Both the position numbers and the translations under genes were made by a program. A model generated the notes under the pieces. It worked only from the letters and a program-made list of their open reading frames with translations. It was not told the DNA's origin and made no database searches. From Flammeovirgaceae bacterium UBA2338 (GTDB lineage: Bacteria > Bacteroidota > Bacteroidia > Cytophagales > Cyclobacteriaceae), in NCBI GenBank assembly GCA_002344795.1, contig DDUM01000002.1, positions 115,131 to 179,130 of the forward strand: 64,000 nucleotides of DNA, given 5' to 3'. Every line of letters begins with the position of its first letter. The first letter of the stretch is position 1. Positions 1-7,561 of the stretch are shown here, piece after piece.

Positions 1-229
1 TGTGTGTTGTAGATTTTAAATGATATACCACTTCCATGTGATCTGGCCAATCTACTGCAGTGAGACAAAAAAGAAAATCAAATGAAGTGGTCTCATTTGA
101 TTTTAATTCTGCGGCAAGCGGAAGGATTTTTTCTGATGGAATCGTGACTTGCAAAAATTGTGTACCCTCCACACAATCCGCTTCGGCTACATGATCTAAA
201 ATGAATTTTTTAATTTCTTCGTTGTCCAT
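1..229 (-). CDS. nuoC: NADH-quinone oxidoreductase subunit C, N-terminal part (runs off the window)
   Basis: Reading the minus strand from the ATG at 229 gives 76 open codons that run off the left edge. The segment around residues 49-72 (FDFLFCLTAVDWPDHMEVVY) is the typical NuoC core, where an aspartate-rich 'DLTAVD' strand leads into 'EVVYHL'. NuoC is the 30-kDa subunit of the peripheral arm of complex I and sits next to NuoB. The order nuoA-nuoB-nuoC on the same strand supports the call. The gene lies 121 bases downstream of nuoB, whereas the genes before it overlap or abut; the spacer holds an inverted repeat. The C-terminal part is outside the window, so a fusion to NuoD cannot be checked. 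Confidence 0.85.
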   Translation of the reverse strand, partial: MDNEEIKKFILDHVAEADCVEGTQFLQVTIPSEKILPLAAELKSNETTSFDFLFCLTAVDWPDHMEVVYHLKSTTH

Positions 230-350
230 TTATAATCTACTTACCTGTTTTACCACAGCGTGCACAGAGGAATACCCACTAAGAGCACGAGGAAATACGC
301 TTTATGCTCTTTGTTCAAATTAAACCTTGTGCCCTTGTGGTTTACCACTA
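230..350. repeat. Imperfect inverted-repeat element between nuoB and nuoC
   Basis: This spacer is made of complementary arms. The outer arms are accacagcgtgcac (252-265) and gtgcccttgtggt (329-341), which pair with about one mismatch and one bulge. An inner perfect pair is aagagca (281-287) and tgctctt (305-311). The motif style (ccacagcg..cacagagg..aagagcac, then gtgcccttgtggtttaccac) resembles dispersed non-coding repeats of the 'accacaagggcacaaag' kind often seen between bacterial genes. I infer a mobile or repetitive non-coding element inserted in an otherwise tightly packed operon. A processing or attenuation hairpin is the alternative. Confidence 0.55.
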
Positions 351-920
351 TCAAACAAAGCCCTTCATTGGATCTCGGGGATCGCTGAAAGACTCACCCT
401 TTATTTTTTTCTGCAACTGCATGATTCCATAAAGCAAAGCTTCCGGTCTGGGTGGACAACCTGGCACATACACATCTACAGGAATGATGTGATCAGCTCC
501 TTTCACCACGGAATAGGTATTATAATAAAATGGCCCTCCGGAAGTGGCACACGCACCCATGGCAATAACATATTTTGGGTCTGCCATTTGATCATATAAT
601 CTTTTCAAAACAGGTGCCATTTTGTTTACGATGGTTCCTGCAATTACAATAAGATCTGCTTGCCTGGGTGTGGCTCTTGCCACCTCAGTGCCAAACCTTG
701 ACCAGTCGTGGCGACTGGCTCCGGTAGCCATCATTTCTATGGCACAACAACTGGTTCCAAATACCAATGGCCATAATGAGTTAGAACGTGCCCAATTGAC
801 TACACCATCAACGGAAGTAATCACAATATTACTTCCTGGTCCTTTTTTGATTTCACCAGGAAAGTCTTTGAGAAGCCTTTCTTGTTCAGCGGGATCTATG
901 GTATTTTGGTTTACTCCCAT
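351..920 (-). CDS. nuoB: NADH-quinone oxidoreductase subunit B
   Basis: 189 aa. NuoB (PSST) carries iron-sulfur cluster N2, the last electron carrier before quinone, in the peripheral arm of complex I. The cluster ligands are visible: the tandem cysteines at residues 58-59 (TSCCAIEMM), Cys124 (GACATSGG) and Cys155 (PGCPPRPEAL). Length and motifs are normal for the family. The start overlaps the end of nuoA by 10 bases, so the two are probably translationally coupled. The gene is the fourth of a run korA-korB-nuoA-nuoB. Downstream there is a 121-base spacer with an inverted repeat before nuoC. Confidence 0.97.
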   Translation of the reverse strand: MGVNQNTIDPAEQERLLKDFPGEIKKGPGSNIVITSVDGVVNWARSNSLWPLVFGTSCCAIEMMATGASRHDWSRFGTEVARATPRQADLIVIAGTIVNKMAPVLKRLYDQMADPKYVIAMGACATSGGPFYYNTYSVVKGADHIIPVDVYVPGCPPRPEALLYGIMQLQKKIKGESFSDPRDPMKGFV

Positions 921-1261
921 TTCAATGCATTCTTTTTCCAGGCATATATTAGCCCTAAACCCAAAACAACAAAGAAAATTACGATCTCAATAAATGCGAC
1001 TAGTCCCATTTTTTTCATCACCACTGCCCATGGAAATATAAAAACGGTCTCTACTTCAAAAATTAAAAACAGGATAGCGAAAAGGTAGTAGCCTACTTTG
1101 AACTGAACCATAGATGGTCCTTGCGTAGGGATACCACACTCGTAAGGTTCATCTTTTTGTTCATTCTTTGATCGGGGGGCAACCAGATTGGAGACAAAAA
1201 CACCTGCTCCCACCATAATGACACCACAAAAAAAGAATATGATTAAGGCTTCTGCTCCCAT
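911..1261 (-). CDS. nuoA: NADH-quinone oxidoreductase subunit A
   Basis: 116 aa with three predicted membrane helices (about residues 4-27, 58-80 and 88-110). The conserved NuoA elements are visible: PYECGIPTQGP around residues 39-49 with the loop cysteine, and FLIFEVETVFIFPWA around 65-79 with the acidic residues that take part in proton coupling. NuoA is a membrane-arm subunit of complex I. Its ATG shares one base with the stop codon of korB (TAATG on the minus strand), and its end overlaps nuoB by 10 bases. The gene is therefore translationally tied both to complex I and to the ferredoxin-reducing enzyme upstream. Confidence 0.96.
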   Translation of the reverse strand: MGAEALIIFFFCGVIMVGAGVFVSNLVAPRSKNEQKDEPYECGIPTQGPSMVQFKVGYYLFAILFLIFEVETVFIFPWAVVMKKMGLVAFIEIVIFFVVLGLGLIYAWKKNALKWE

Positions 1262-2295
1262 TATTTCACTTCCCAGGTTTCTCCACTATTTAAAAGATCG
1301 TCCATACAGGTGTTTTTGGATTTTTGCCTGCTATATTCTATTTCTTCTTCCATTCTTTGAGAATAGGCCGGTGCTTCCACTTCACGAATAACGCCAAGCG
1401 CCATAGGGAATTCGGGTGGTTTTAGCCGCACCAGCATCATGTGCAGGGTAGCATCTGCTTCGTGTGCATCATGAATGAGAATATCTTTTTCTGTAATGCC
1501 GTTTTCTCCCAGTGTTACGACTTCGAGCTTTAAACCATTTAATCTAAGTCCTTTTTGTTTTTCTTTTCCGAACAGCATGGGCTGACCATGTTCTACGTGT
1601 AATTGGAAATCGTCACGGTTGGCACGATCTGTAATCTTTCCGTGTGTATCATCGTTAAAAATGACACAGTTTTGTAAGATTTCTACCATGGAAGTGCCCA
1701 CATGCTTTGCTGCCTTTATAAAAATTTCTGTCATGAGCTTGGGGTTCGTATCAATGGTACGGGCATAATAGTTGCCCTGCGCACCAATAACTAACTCTCC
1801 AGCATTGAAAGGCCTTTCAAGGGCGCCATAGGGAGTTGACTTTGTGACTAATCCAGTACGTGAGGTAGGTGAATACTGCCCCTTAGTTAATCCATAGATC
1901 TCATTATTAAACAAAAGGATGTTGATGTCAATATTCCTTCTTAACGCATGAATAAAATGATTTCCTCCAATCGCCAAAGCATCGCCATCGCCTTGAATTT
2001 CCCAAACGTTTAGTTTTGGGTTTGCGAGCTTAACCCCAGTGGCAACTGCCGGCCCTCGACCATGTATCGTATGGAAACCAAACGTATTCATATAGTAAGG
2101 GAACCGCGCAGCGCAACCAATCCCTGAAACGAACACAATATCTTCTTTCGGAATGTCCAGTTGGGGCAAGGCAGCTGTCATTGCTGATAGAATGGAGTAG
2201 TCCCCACAACCCGGGCACCAACGAACCATTTGATCACTGGCAAAATCTTTTTTTGTCAGCTTTTGTTTTTCTTTTTTTTCTGCTACTTCTGCCAT
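1261..2295 (-). CDS. korB: 2-oxoacid (2-oxoglutarate):ferredoxin oxidoreductase subunit beta
   Basis: 344 aa, the normal length for the beta subunit of KorAB-type enzymes. The subunit binds thiamine diphosphate and a [4Fe-4S] cluster. It oxidises a 2-oxoacid with coenzyme A to acyl-CoA and CO2 and reduces ferredoxin. Visible motifs are WCPGCGDYSIL with Cys27 and Cys30, a GIGCAARFP segment with Cys61, and the ThDP/Mg motif GDGDALAIGGNHF (from about residue 102) followed by NNEIYGLTKGQYSPTS. The start is 2 bases after the korA stop, and the stop codon overlaps the nuoA start. The substrate is inferred from family resemblance and is not proven here; pyruvate or branched-chain 2-oxoacids are alternatives. 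Confidence 0.93.
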   Translation of the reverse strand: MAEVAEKKEKQKLTKKDFASDQMVRWCPGCGDYSILSAMTAALPQLDIPKEDIVFVSGIGCAARFPYYMNTFGFHTIHGRGPAVATGVKLANPKLNVWEIQGDGDALAIGGNHFIHALRRNIDINILLFNNEIYGLTKGQYSPTSRTGLVTKSTPYGALERPFNAGELVIGAQGNYYARTIDTNPKLMTEIFIKAAKHVGTSMVEILQNCVIFNDDTHGKITDRANRDDFQLHVEHGQPMLFGKEKQKGLRLNGLKLEVVTLGENGITEKDILIHDAHEADATLHMMLVRLKPPEFPMALGVIREVEAPAYSQRMEEEIEYSRQKSKNTCMDDLLNSGETWEVK

Positions 2296-2297
2296 AC

Positions 2298-4163
2298 CTA
2301 TTTTTTTAATAAGTCTATAAATGTTTCTTTCAATTCAGTTACTGTAAAAGGTAGTCCCTGAATCTTAGTATATGATTCGAATTTTAGATGGGGGAATTTA
2401 CTTCTTAAAAAATTGGCAAACTGCCCCATGTTCAATTCGCACACTATAATCCTTTCATAGCCAGAAAGCAACTTTTCTGTGTTTTTGGGAAGGGGATTAA
2501 TATAATTAAAGTGTGCATGGTCAATATCTTCCCCGGCCTTCCATAGGTCAGAGACTGAAGTATGGAGACTTCCGTATGTCCCTCCCCAGCCTACTACCAG
2601 TAATTTGCCCTTCCCCTTGCCCATTACCTTTTGTTCGGGAATATAATTGGCCACACGCTCTACTTTTTCTGCTCTCACCTTCACCATATCTTCATGGTTA
2701 TTTGGGTCGTATGAAACATTACCCGTGTTTTCCTGTTTTTCAAGTCCCCCAATTCGATGTTCAAATCCTGTCATACCAGGAACTGCGAAATACCGGGCGA
2801 GTGTTTCTTTGTTTCTAAGATAGGGCAGGTAGGCTTCTCCGTTGGGCGTAGCCATTGGCACAGTAATATCTGGCAGTTCTGCCATCTTAGGAAATTTCCA
2901 AGGCTCTGAGCCATTGGCCAGGTATCCATCGGTTAATAGGATAACCGGAGTCATATGTTCGAATGCCAGTTTGGTGGCCATATAAGCAAACTCAAAACAA
3001 TCAGATGGAGTGCTTGCTGCTAACACAATACAAGGGCTTTCACTGTTGCGCCCGTACAACGCCAGGTTAATATCAGCTTGTTCCGTTTTGGTGGGAAGTC
3101 CCGTTGAAGGACCTCCACGTTGCACGTTCACTACAATGAGTGGAAGTTCAGCCATGATGGCGAGGCCGATGGCTTCCCCTTTTAATGCAATCCCTGGCCC
3201 TGAAGAGGCAGTAAGGCCGATTTGTCCGGCATAGCTTGCGCCAATTGCTGAGCACACCGCAGCAATTTCATCTTCTGCCTGTAACGTGATTACGCCTAGG
3301 TGTTTGTGTTTCGAGAGTTCGTGTAGGATATCACTCGCTGGTGTTATGGGGTAGGAGCCATAGAAGACCTTCCGGTTCATTTTTTCGGATGCAGCCATAA
3401 AGCCCCAAGCAGTTGCTACGTTGCCGGAGATATGGCGATATTTTCCCTTTTCTATTTTTGCAGCAGGTACCTTGTACATTGAAGGCAATGCTTCAATGGT
3501 TTCAGCAAAATGAAATCCGGTATGTAGTGCTTTTTTATTGGCCTCGGCCAATGCAGGCATTTTTTTGAACTTACTGTCAAGGTACTTTTCTGTATCACTT
3601 AATGGCCGATCGAACAACCAGTACATCATACCCAATGCAAACATATTTTTGCATCGCATAATACTTTTATTGTCCAACTGTATTCCCTCCAGTGCAGTCT
3701 TTGTAAGAGAAGAAATAGGCGCTTTGACAACATTGTATGCATCTAGTGAGCCATCTTCAGTCGGGTTAGCATCGAATCCGGCTTTTTCAATGTTTCTTTT
3801 GTCGAATGCGTCCATGTCAAGGATAATGGTGCCACCGGTGCGTGCATACCTTAAATTAGATTTTAATGCAGCCGGATTCATGGCAACCAGTACATCGGCC
3901 AGATCACCCGGGGTATAAACATTCACTTGGCCAATTTGGACTTGAAATCCAGAAACACCTTCTACAGTACCCAGTGGTGCTCGTATTTCTGCAGGAAAAT
4001 CCGGAAAAGTTGCCAGGTCATTACCAAATAGGGCAGAAGTAAAGCTAAACTGTGATCCGGTTAACTGCATTCCATCTCCGGAGTCACCGGCAAATCGCAA
4101 TACTACTTTGTCCTTTTCAACGGTCGCTTTTTTGCCGTTTGCTTTTGCTAGGGTCTCACTCAT
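2298..4163 (-). CDS. korA: 2-oxoacid (2-oxoglutarate):ferredoxin oxidoreductase subunit alpha (gamma-alpha fusion)
   Basis: 621 aa. The N-terminal part (about residues 20-195) is the gamma domain, beginning with RFAGDSGDGMQLTGSQF. The alpha domain follows, with YGSYPITPASDILHEL near residue 265, then QAEDEIAAVCSAIGASYAG, the SSGPGIALKGEAIGLA segment and QRGGPSTGLPTKTEQ. A C-terminal transketolase-like domain includes VVGWGGTYGS. This gamma-alpha fusion is typical of bacterial KorA. With KorB it makes acyl-CoA (succinyl-CoA if the substrate is 2-oxoglutarate) and reduced ferredoxin. It is the first gene of the korA-korB-nuoA-nuoB-nuoC run. The 153-base spacer to the divergent ferredoxin gene must hold both promoters. 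Confidence 0.94.
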   Translation of the reverse strand: MSETLAKANGKKATVEKDKVVLRFAGDSGDGMQLTGSQFSFTSALFGNDLATFPDFPAEIRAPLGTVEGVSGFQVQIGQVNVYTPGDLADVLVAMNPAALKSNLRYARTGGTIILDMDAFDKRNIEKAGFDANPTEDGSLDAYNVVKAPISSLTKTALEGIQLDNKSIMRCKNMFALGMMYWLFDRPLSDTEKYLDSKFKKMPALAEANKKALHTGFHFAETIEALPSMYKVPAAKIEKGKYRHISGNVATAWGFMAASEKMNRKVFYGSYPITPASDILHELSKHKHLGVITLQAEDEIAAVCSAIGASYAGQIGLTASSGPGIALKGEAIGLAIMAELPLIVVNVQRGGPSTGLPTKTEQADINLALYGRNSESPCIVLAASTPSDCFEFAYMATKLAFEHMTPVILLTDGYLANGSEPWKFPKMAELPDITVPMATPNGEAYLPYLRNKETLARYFAVPGMTGFEHRIGGLEKQENTGNVSYDPNNHEDMVKVRAEKVERVANYIPEQKVMGKGKGKLLVVGWGGTYGSLHTSVSDLWKAGEDIDHAHFNYINPLPKNTEKLLSGYERIIVCELNMGQFANFLRSKFPHLKFESYTKIQGLPFTVTELKETFIDLLKK

Positions 4164-4179
4164 AAAATTTAGATTACAT

Positions 4180-4212
4180 AAATTTACCTTTCCACCGGAA
4201 CAATAACAATTT
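4180..4212 (-). promoter_or_regulatory. Possible promoter of the korAB-nuo operon
   Basis: On the minus strand upstream of the korA ATG there is TTG, about 20 bases, then TAAATTTA. This matches the Bacteroidota pattern TTG-N17-23-TAnnTTTG except for the final base. It lies inside the 153-base spacer shared with the divergent ferredoxin gene. It is a visual match only. Confidence 0.35.
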
Positions 4213-4316
4213 GAAATCGTCTATAATTCTTTTCGATTTCACTTATATTTTATATTTTTCATATGACTTAACTCAGTTCTTCACCTAATTGTTGTCAATT
4301 AATAAATATTAGAAAT

Positions 4317-4616
4317 ATGCCTTACACAATTTGTGAACCCTGCGTTGGAACCTGCGATACCGCCTGTGTTGATGTTTGCCCCGTTGATTGTATTCACGGG
4401 CCGATCAGCACTGATGGGAGTGGTCAGGAATGCAAGGAAGAGGGATTTGACCCAGCCGGGAAACAGTTGTACATCGACCCCGAAACGTGCATTGATTGCG
4501 ATGCCTGTGTACCAGCATGCCCGGTGGATGCCATTTTCGAAGAGAGCCAGGTGCCTGACGAATGGAAAAAGTACATACCCCTAAACTATCAGTTCTTCGG
4601 ACAGGAAGCACCTTAG
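4317..4616 (+). CDS. 7Fe/8Fe-type ferredoxin (FdxA-like)
   Basis: 99 aa soluble ferredoxin. Cysteines at residues 6, 9, 13, 17, 21 and 25 form the first cluster region (TACVDVCPVDCIHGP), which is the spacing of Azotobacter-type 7Fe ferredoxins. The second region is CIDCDACVPACPVDAIF, a canonical CxxCxxCxxxCP motif. The C-terminal tail (EESQVPDEWKKYIPLN) also matches that family. It carries one electron at low potential. The gene is divergent from korA, and KorAB reduces ferredoxin, so this is the obvious acceptor. That pairing is inferred from position. The gene is convergent with the aminotransferase at 4618, with almost no spacer. Confidence 0.93.
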   Translation: MPYTICEPCVGTCDTACVDVCPVDCIHGPISTDGSGQECKEEGFDPAGKQLYIDPETCIDCDACVPACPVDAIFEESQVPDEWKKYIPLNYQFFGQEAP

Positions 4617-4617
4617 T

Positions 4618-5736
4618 TTATTTTGCTGGACTTTTTTCTTTTACGTATTCTTCAAAGACACTAAGTACTTTGGGTAATGATTGTCGCCCAAATCCTACCC
4701 TTACGTGATTTCTGGAAAAGTCGTATACATCATGAGGAAGTAACATAACACCTTTCTCTTTTACCAGATCCTGACAAAAGTCCATTACTGTACCCTTAAT
4801 TTTCAATTCAGGAAAGGCAATCGATCCAGCCTTGGGTGTTTTCCAGAGAAACCATTGCTTGTGGCGCTGCGAAAAGTCTTCAAGCAGCAACAGATTGGTT
4901 TGAATAATTTTTAAACTCCGCTGAATCAGTGTGTCTTTGTTTTGTAATGCTATTGTGCCCAGTTTTTCTCCGGGTGCATTATTACAAATAGTGGTATAGT
5001 CTTTAAAGGAGATAAGATCTTGCATGTAATTTTTATTCCTGGTAGTGAGCCAGCCCATGCGCAATCCGGGAAGTCCGAAAGTTTTACTTAGACCGAAAAG
5101 CGAGACCGCATTTTCGTACAGATCGCACACCGAAGGCAGCCTGTCCTTCTCATCATACTCCATGAACCGATACATTTCATCCGAAAAGAGGGTAATGCCT
5201 TTTTCCTGTGCAATGTTCACAATCTCATTTAAATCGTTTTTTGAAATGAGTGATCCTGTTGGGTTATGCGGAAAATTGATGACGATCAGTTTAGTCTTAT
5301 CAGTTACCAGCTTTTTTAAATCCTGAACCTGAAAATTCAAATCTTGATCAGGCTCCCACTTTGAAATAGGGCAGCCCATATCTTCTGCTATCTGATACAA
5401 AGACTGATATCCGGGAAAGGTAGTGACTACATGATCACCCTTTTCCAGAAATACATTCATAGAAATAAATATACCTTCTTCCGGAACAAGGACCAGCACA
5501 TCCTCAGGAGAGATTGAAGTGTACAGTTTTGAAATCTCATTCCGAAAAACGGGATCGCCCATTGATTCGGTGTAACCCAGTTTTAACACATCCCATTCCG
5601 ACCTGCTCTTCTCATCAGCCAGCGCCAGCAATTCATTAAGCCTTAGCGGTTCACAATCAGAACTGCTTAAAAGATAGGGTGCTGAGAATTCGTATTTATC
5701 AAAATACCGTTCGAGTTTAAAAGGAGAAATTTTCAT
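4618..5736 (-). CDS. PLP-dependent aminotransferase, class I/II
   Basis: 372 aa, fold type I. Visible elements are the NFPHNPTGS motif with Asn158, the SDEMYR motif with Asp186 that contacts the pyridine nitrogen, and the Schiff-base lysine Lys218 in FGLSKTFGLPGLRMGW with the following conserved arginine. It transfers an amino group between an amino acid and a 2-oxoacid; the substrate cannot be read from the sequence. The start overlaps the stop of the upstream hydrolase gene as ATGA, so the two are likely co-translated. The resemblance is to the MalY/aspartate aminotransferase-like group annotated generically in Bacteroidota. Confidence 0.88.
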   Translation of the reverse strand: MKISPFKLERYFDKYEFSAPYLLSSSDCEPLRLNELLALADEKSRSEWDVLKLGYTESMGDPVFRNEISKLYTSISPEDVLVLVPEEGIFISMNVFLEKGDHVVTTFPGYQSLYQIAEDMGCPISKWEPDQDLNFQVQDLKKLVTDKTKLIVINFPHNPTGSLISKNDLNEIVNIAQEKGITLFSDEMYRFMEYDEKDRLPSVCDLYENAVSLFGLSKTFGLPGLRMGWLTTRNKNYMQDLISFKDYTTICNNAPGEKLGTIALQNKDTLIQRSLKIIQTNLLLLEDFSQRHKQWFLWKTPKAGSIAFPELKIKGTVMDFCQDLVKEKGVMLLPHDVYDFSRNHVRVGFGRQSLPKVLSVFEEYVKEKSPAK

Positions 5737-6491
5737 TTGTAAGAGGGATACCAGTTACGCAGACGAACTTCAATTTTATTATTGGAGCCATTGACCTTTT
5801 TTTGAAAAGCCTCTACATCAGCCAAACCTCCTTGACCGCGGTAGTGATAAGGATAAATAATTTTTGGTTTGAATGCCAATACTGCACTGGTTGCCTGATC
5901 AATATCCATTGTATAAGGGAGGTTCATGCACACAAAAGCCACATCAATGTTTTCAAGGGAGCGCATTTCAGGAATGTCTTCCGTATCACCAGAGAAATAA
6001 ATATTTTTTCCACCAATATTCAGCACATATCCATTTCCTCTTCCTTTTGTGTGGCGTGATTCTGAATCTTCAGGCAAATTGTACATGGGTATTGCTGTAA
6101 TTGAAATCCCTAACTTCTCTATCTGCTTTCCATTGTTGAGGCTGGTTGTTTGTGCCTTAAGATTTTCTGGTAGCTTTTCTGTTACGGCTACTGGAGCGAC
6201 AATGATTGCTTTTGAAGTTTCTATTCCCTCAAGTGTTTCAATGCTCATATGATCACCATGAATATCGGTGATCAATATTAAATCAGGGGCGGCTATTCCG
6301 TCAAATGCCTCCGCACCACCATAGGGATCAATGTAAATAGTTTTTCCGTCCCAGGTAAGTGCAACCGTACCATGCAGAATGGGTTGAATCAACAAGGATC
6401 CATTTTTGGTTTCAATTTGATCCGGAGCTGATCGCTGCGCAAAGGCAACAGAAGAAATCATCAGGAATAAAATGAATGTGAAGGTTTTCAT
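5733..6491 (-). CDS. Exported metallo-beta-lactamase-fold hydrolase (UPF0173-like)
   Basis: 252 aa with a signal peptide (residues 1-19, ending SSVAFAQR). The metal-binding loop reads TDIHGDHMS (His78, Asp80, His81), a shortened form of the HxHxDH motif found in the UPF0173 group of hydrolases. Further ligands are likely in FSGDTEDIPEM near residue 170 and in YPYHYRGQ near 217. It is probably a periplasmic metal-dependent hydrolase; no substrate is evident. Its stop codon overlaps the start of the aminotransferase (ATGA). The two therefore probably form a two-gene unit, possibly behind the nitronate monooxygenase gene, which ends 18 bases upstream. Confidence 0.85.
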   Translation of the reverse strand: MKTFTFILFLMISSVAFAQRSAPDQIETKNGSLLIQPILHGTVALTWDGKTIYIDPYGGAEAFDGIAAPDLILITDIHGDHMSIETLEGIETSKAIIVAPVAVTEKLPENLKAQTTSLNNGKQIEKLGISITAIPMYNLPEDSESRHTKGRGNGYVLNIGGKNIYFSGDTEDIPEMRSLENIDVAFVCMNLPYTMDIDQATSAVLAFKPKIIYPYHYRGQGGLADVEAFQKKVNGSNNKIEVRLRNWYPSYK

Positions 6492-6509
6492 AATGAAAAT
6501 TTAATTTAT

Positions 6510-7490
6510 TTAAACTAATACTGCCTTATTTACTGCATCTGAATATTCAGATGTGAGTTTATTAATGATTTTTGCAACAGGCTGAATGCTGGACACATGT
6601 TCGATAGCTGGCCCGGCACACCAAACTGTTTTGTAAGTAGCTTCTTTGGCCGCTTTCTCTACTTGCTTCATGCCTTTAAAAGCAATTAACATTTTTATGT
6701 ATTTTTTAAGTGATTTGTTATTATTCATCAGCTTTTCCCAAAATGTTGCTTCCGTTCCAATACTCTGAACGTAGGGAGTATTAATAACGGTGAGTGCAGA
6801 CCCAGACATTTTAGTGGTAAGCACAACATCCTTGGCTCCATAATCAACACAAGCTTGCTTATATTCTTGCGAAATATCTGCCTCATCGCAAGCAATAAAG
6901 ATGGTGCCTACAGAAGCACCTGCTGCTCCCCATTCCATGACTTGCTGTAGATCGCTCCCTCGTGCAATTCCTCCGGCTGAAATAATAGGAATGTTGCAAT
7001 TGTCTTTTAATAAAGTGATGAGATCTTTCGGGCTCAATTTTCCGGCATGTCCACCTGCTTCTGAATTGACTGCAATGACTGCATCCGCTCCCTGCGCTTC
7101 TACCTTTTGAGCGTATTTCAAATCTACCACATCACAAAAAACCTTAATACCTTTTTCGTGGGCTTTCTCAATTACTTCTTTTGGATTTCCCAATGAGGTA
7201 ATTATAAAAGCTACACCCATCTCAAGCAAGATGTCCAATTGTCCTTTGTACTTTGGGTTCGACTTATTCACAATAAGGTTGACACCAAAGGGTTTATCAG
7301 AATGGGATTTAATATCCTGAATGGCTACCCGAAGCTCTTTGTCTGTTCTGTAATTCAATGCAGGAAAGGCGGCAGTAATCCCATTGTCCAATGCAGCTTT
7401 TACCATCTTGGTGTTAGAGATGAGGAACATGGGGGCCATAATGATGGGATATTCAATTCCCAGGATTTGGTCAAGTGTTTTTTGATTCAT
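6510..7490 (-). CDS. Nitronate monooxygenase / 2-nitropropane dioxygenase family protein
   Basis: 326 aa FMN-dependent TIM-barrel protein. The N-terminus (LGIEYPIIMAPMFLISNTKMV) is the flavin-binding start of the family. The active-site loop NSEAGGHAG (GGHAG at 146-150) contains the family histidine, and SAGGIARGSD (171-180) with GAAGASVGT binds the phosphate. Relatives oxidise alkyl nitronates, and some are enoyl reductases of the FabK type, so the exact reaction is uncertain. It lies 18 bases upstream of the metallo-hydrolase on the same strand, so a three-gene unit with that hydrolase and the aminotransferase is likely. Confidence 0.88.
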   Translation of the reverse strand: MNQKTLDQILGIEYPIIMAPMFLISNTKMVKAALDNGITAAFPALNYRTDKELRVAIQDIKSHSDKPFGVNLIVNKSNPKYKGQLDILLEMGVAFIITSLGNPKEVIEKAHEKGIKVFCDVVDLKYAQKVEAQGADAVIAVNSEAGGHAGKLSPKDLITLLKDNCNIPIISAGGIARGSDLQQVMEWGAAGASVGTIFIACDEADISQEYKQACVDYGAKDVVLTTKMSGSALTVINTPYVQSIGTEATFWEKLMNNNKSLKKYIKMLIAFKGMKQVEKAAKEATYKTVWCAGPAIEHVSSIQPVAKIINKLTSEYSDAVNKAVLV

Positions 7491-7561
7491 AGAATCTAAT
7501 TGTTTTCTAAAGGTGTCTTAATGCTAACATAAAATGAGGTAATAGGTTCGACCAATAGATG

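Noticed and set aside
327..993. Plus-strand frames of 90 and 123 codons
   Set aside because: They lie opposite nuoB and nuoA, whose conserved cysteines and motifs settle the real strand.
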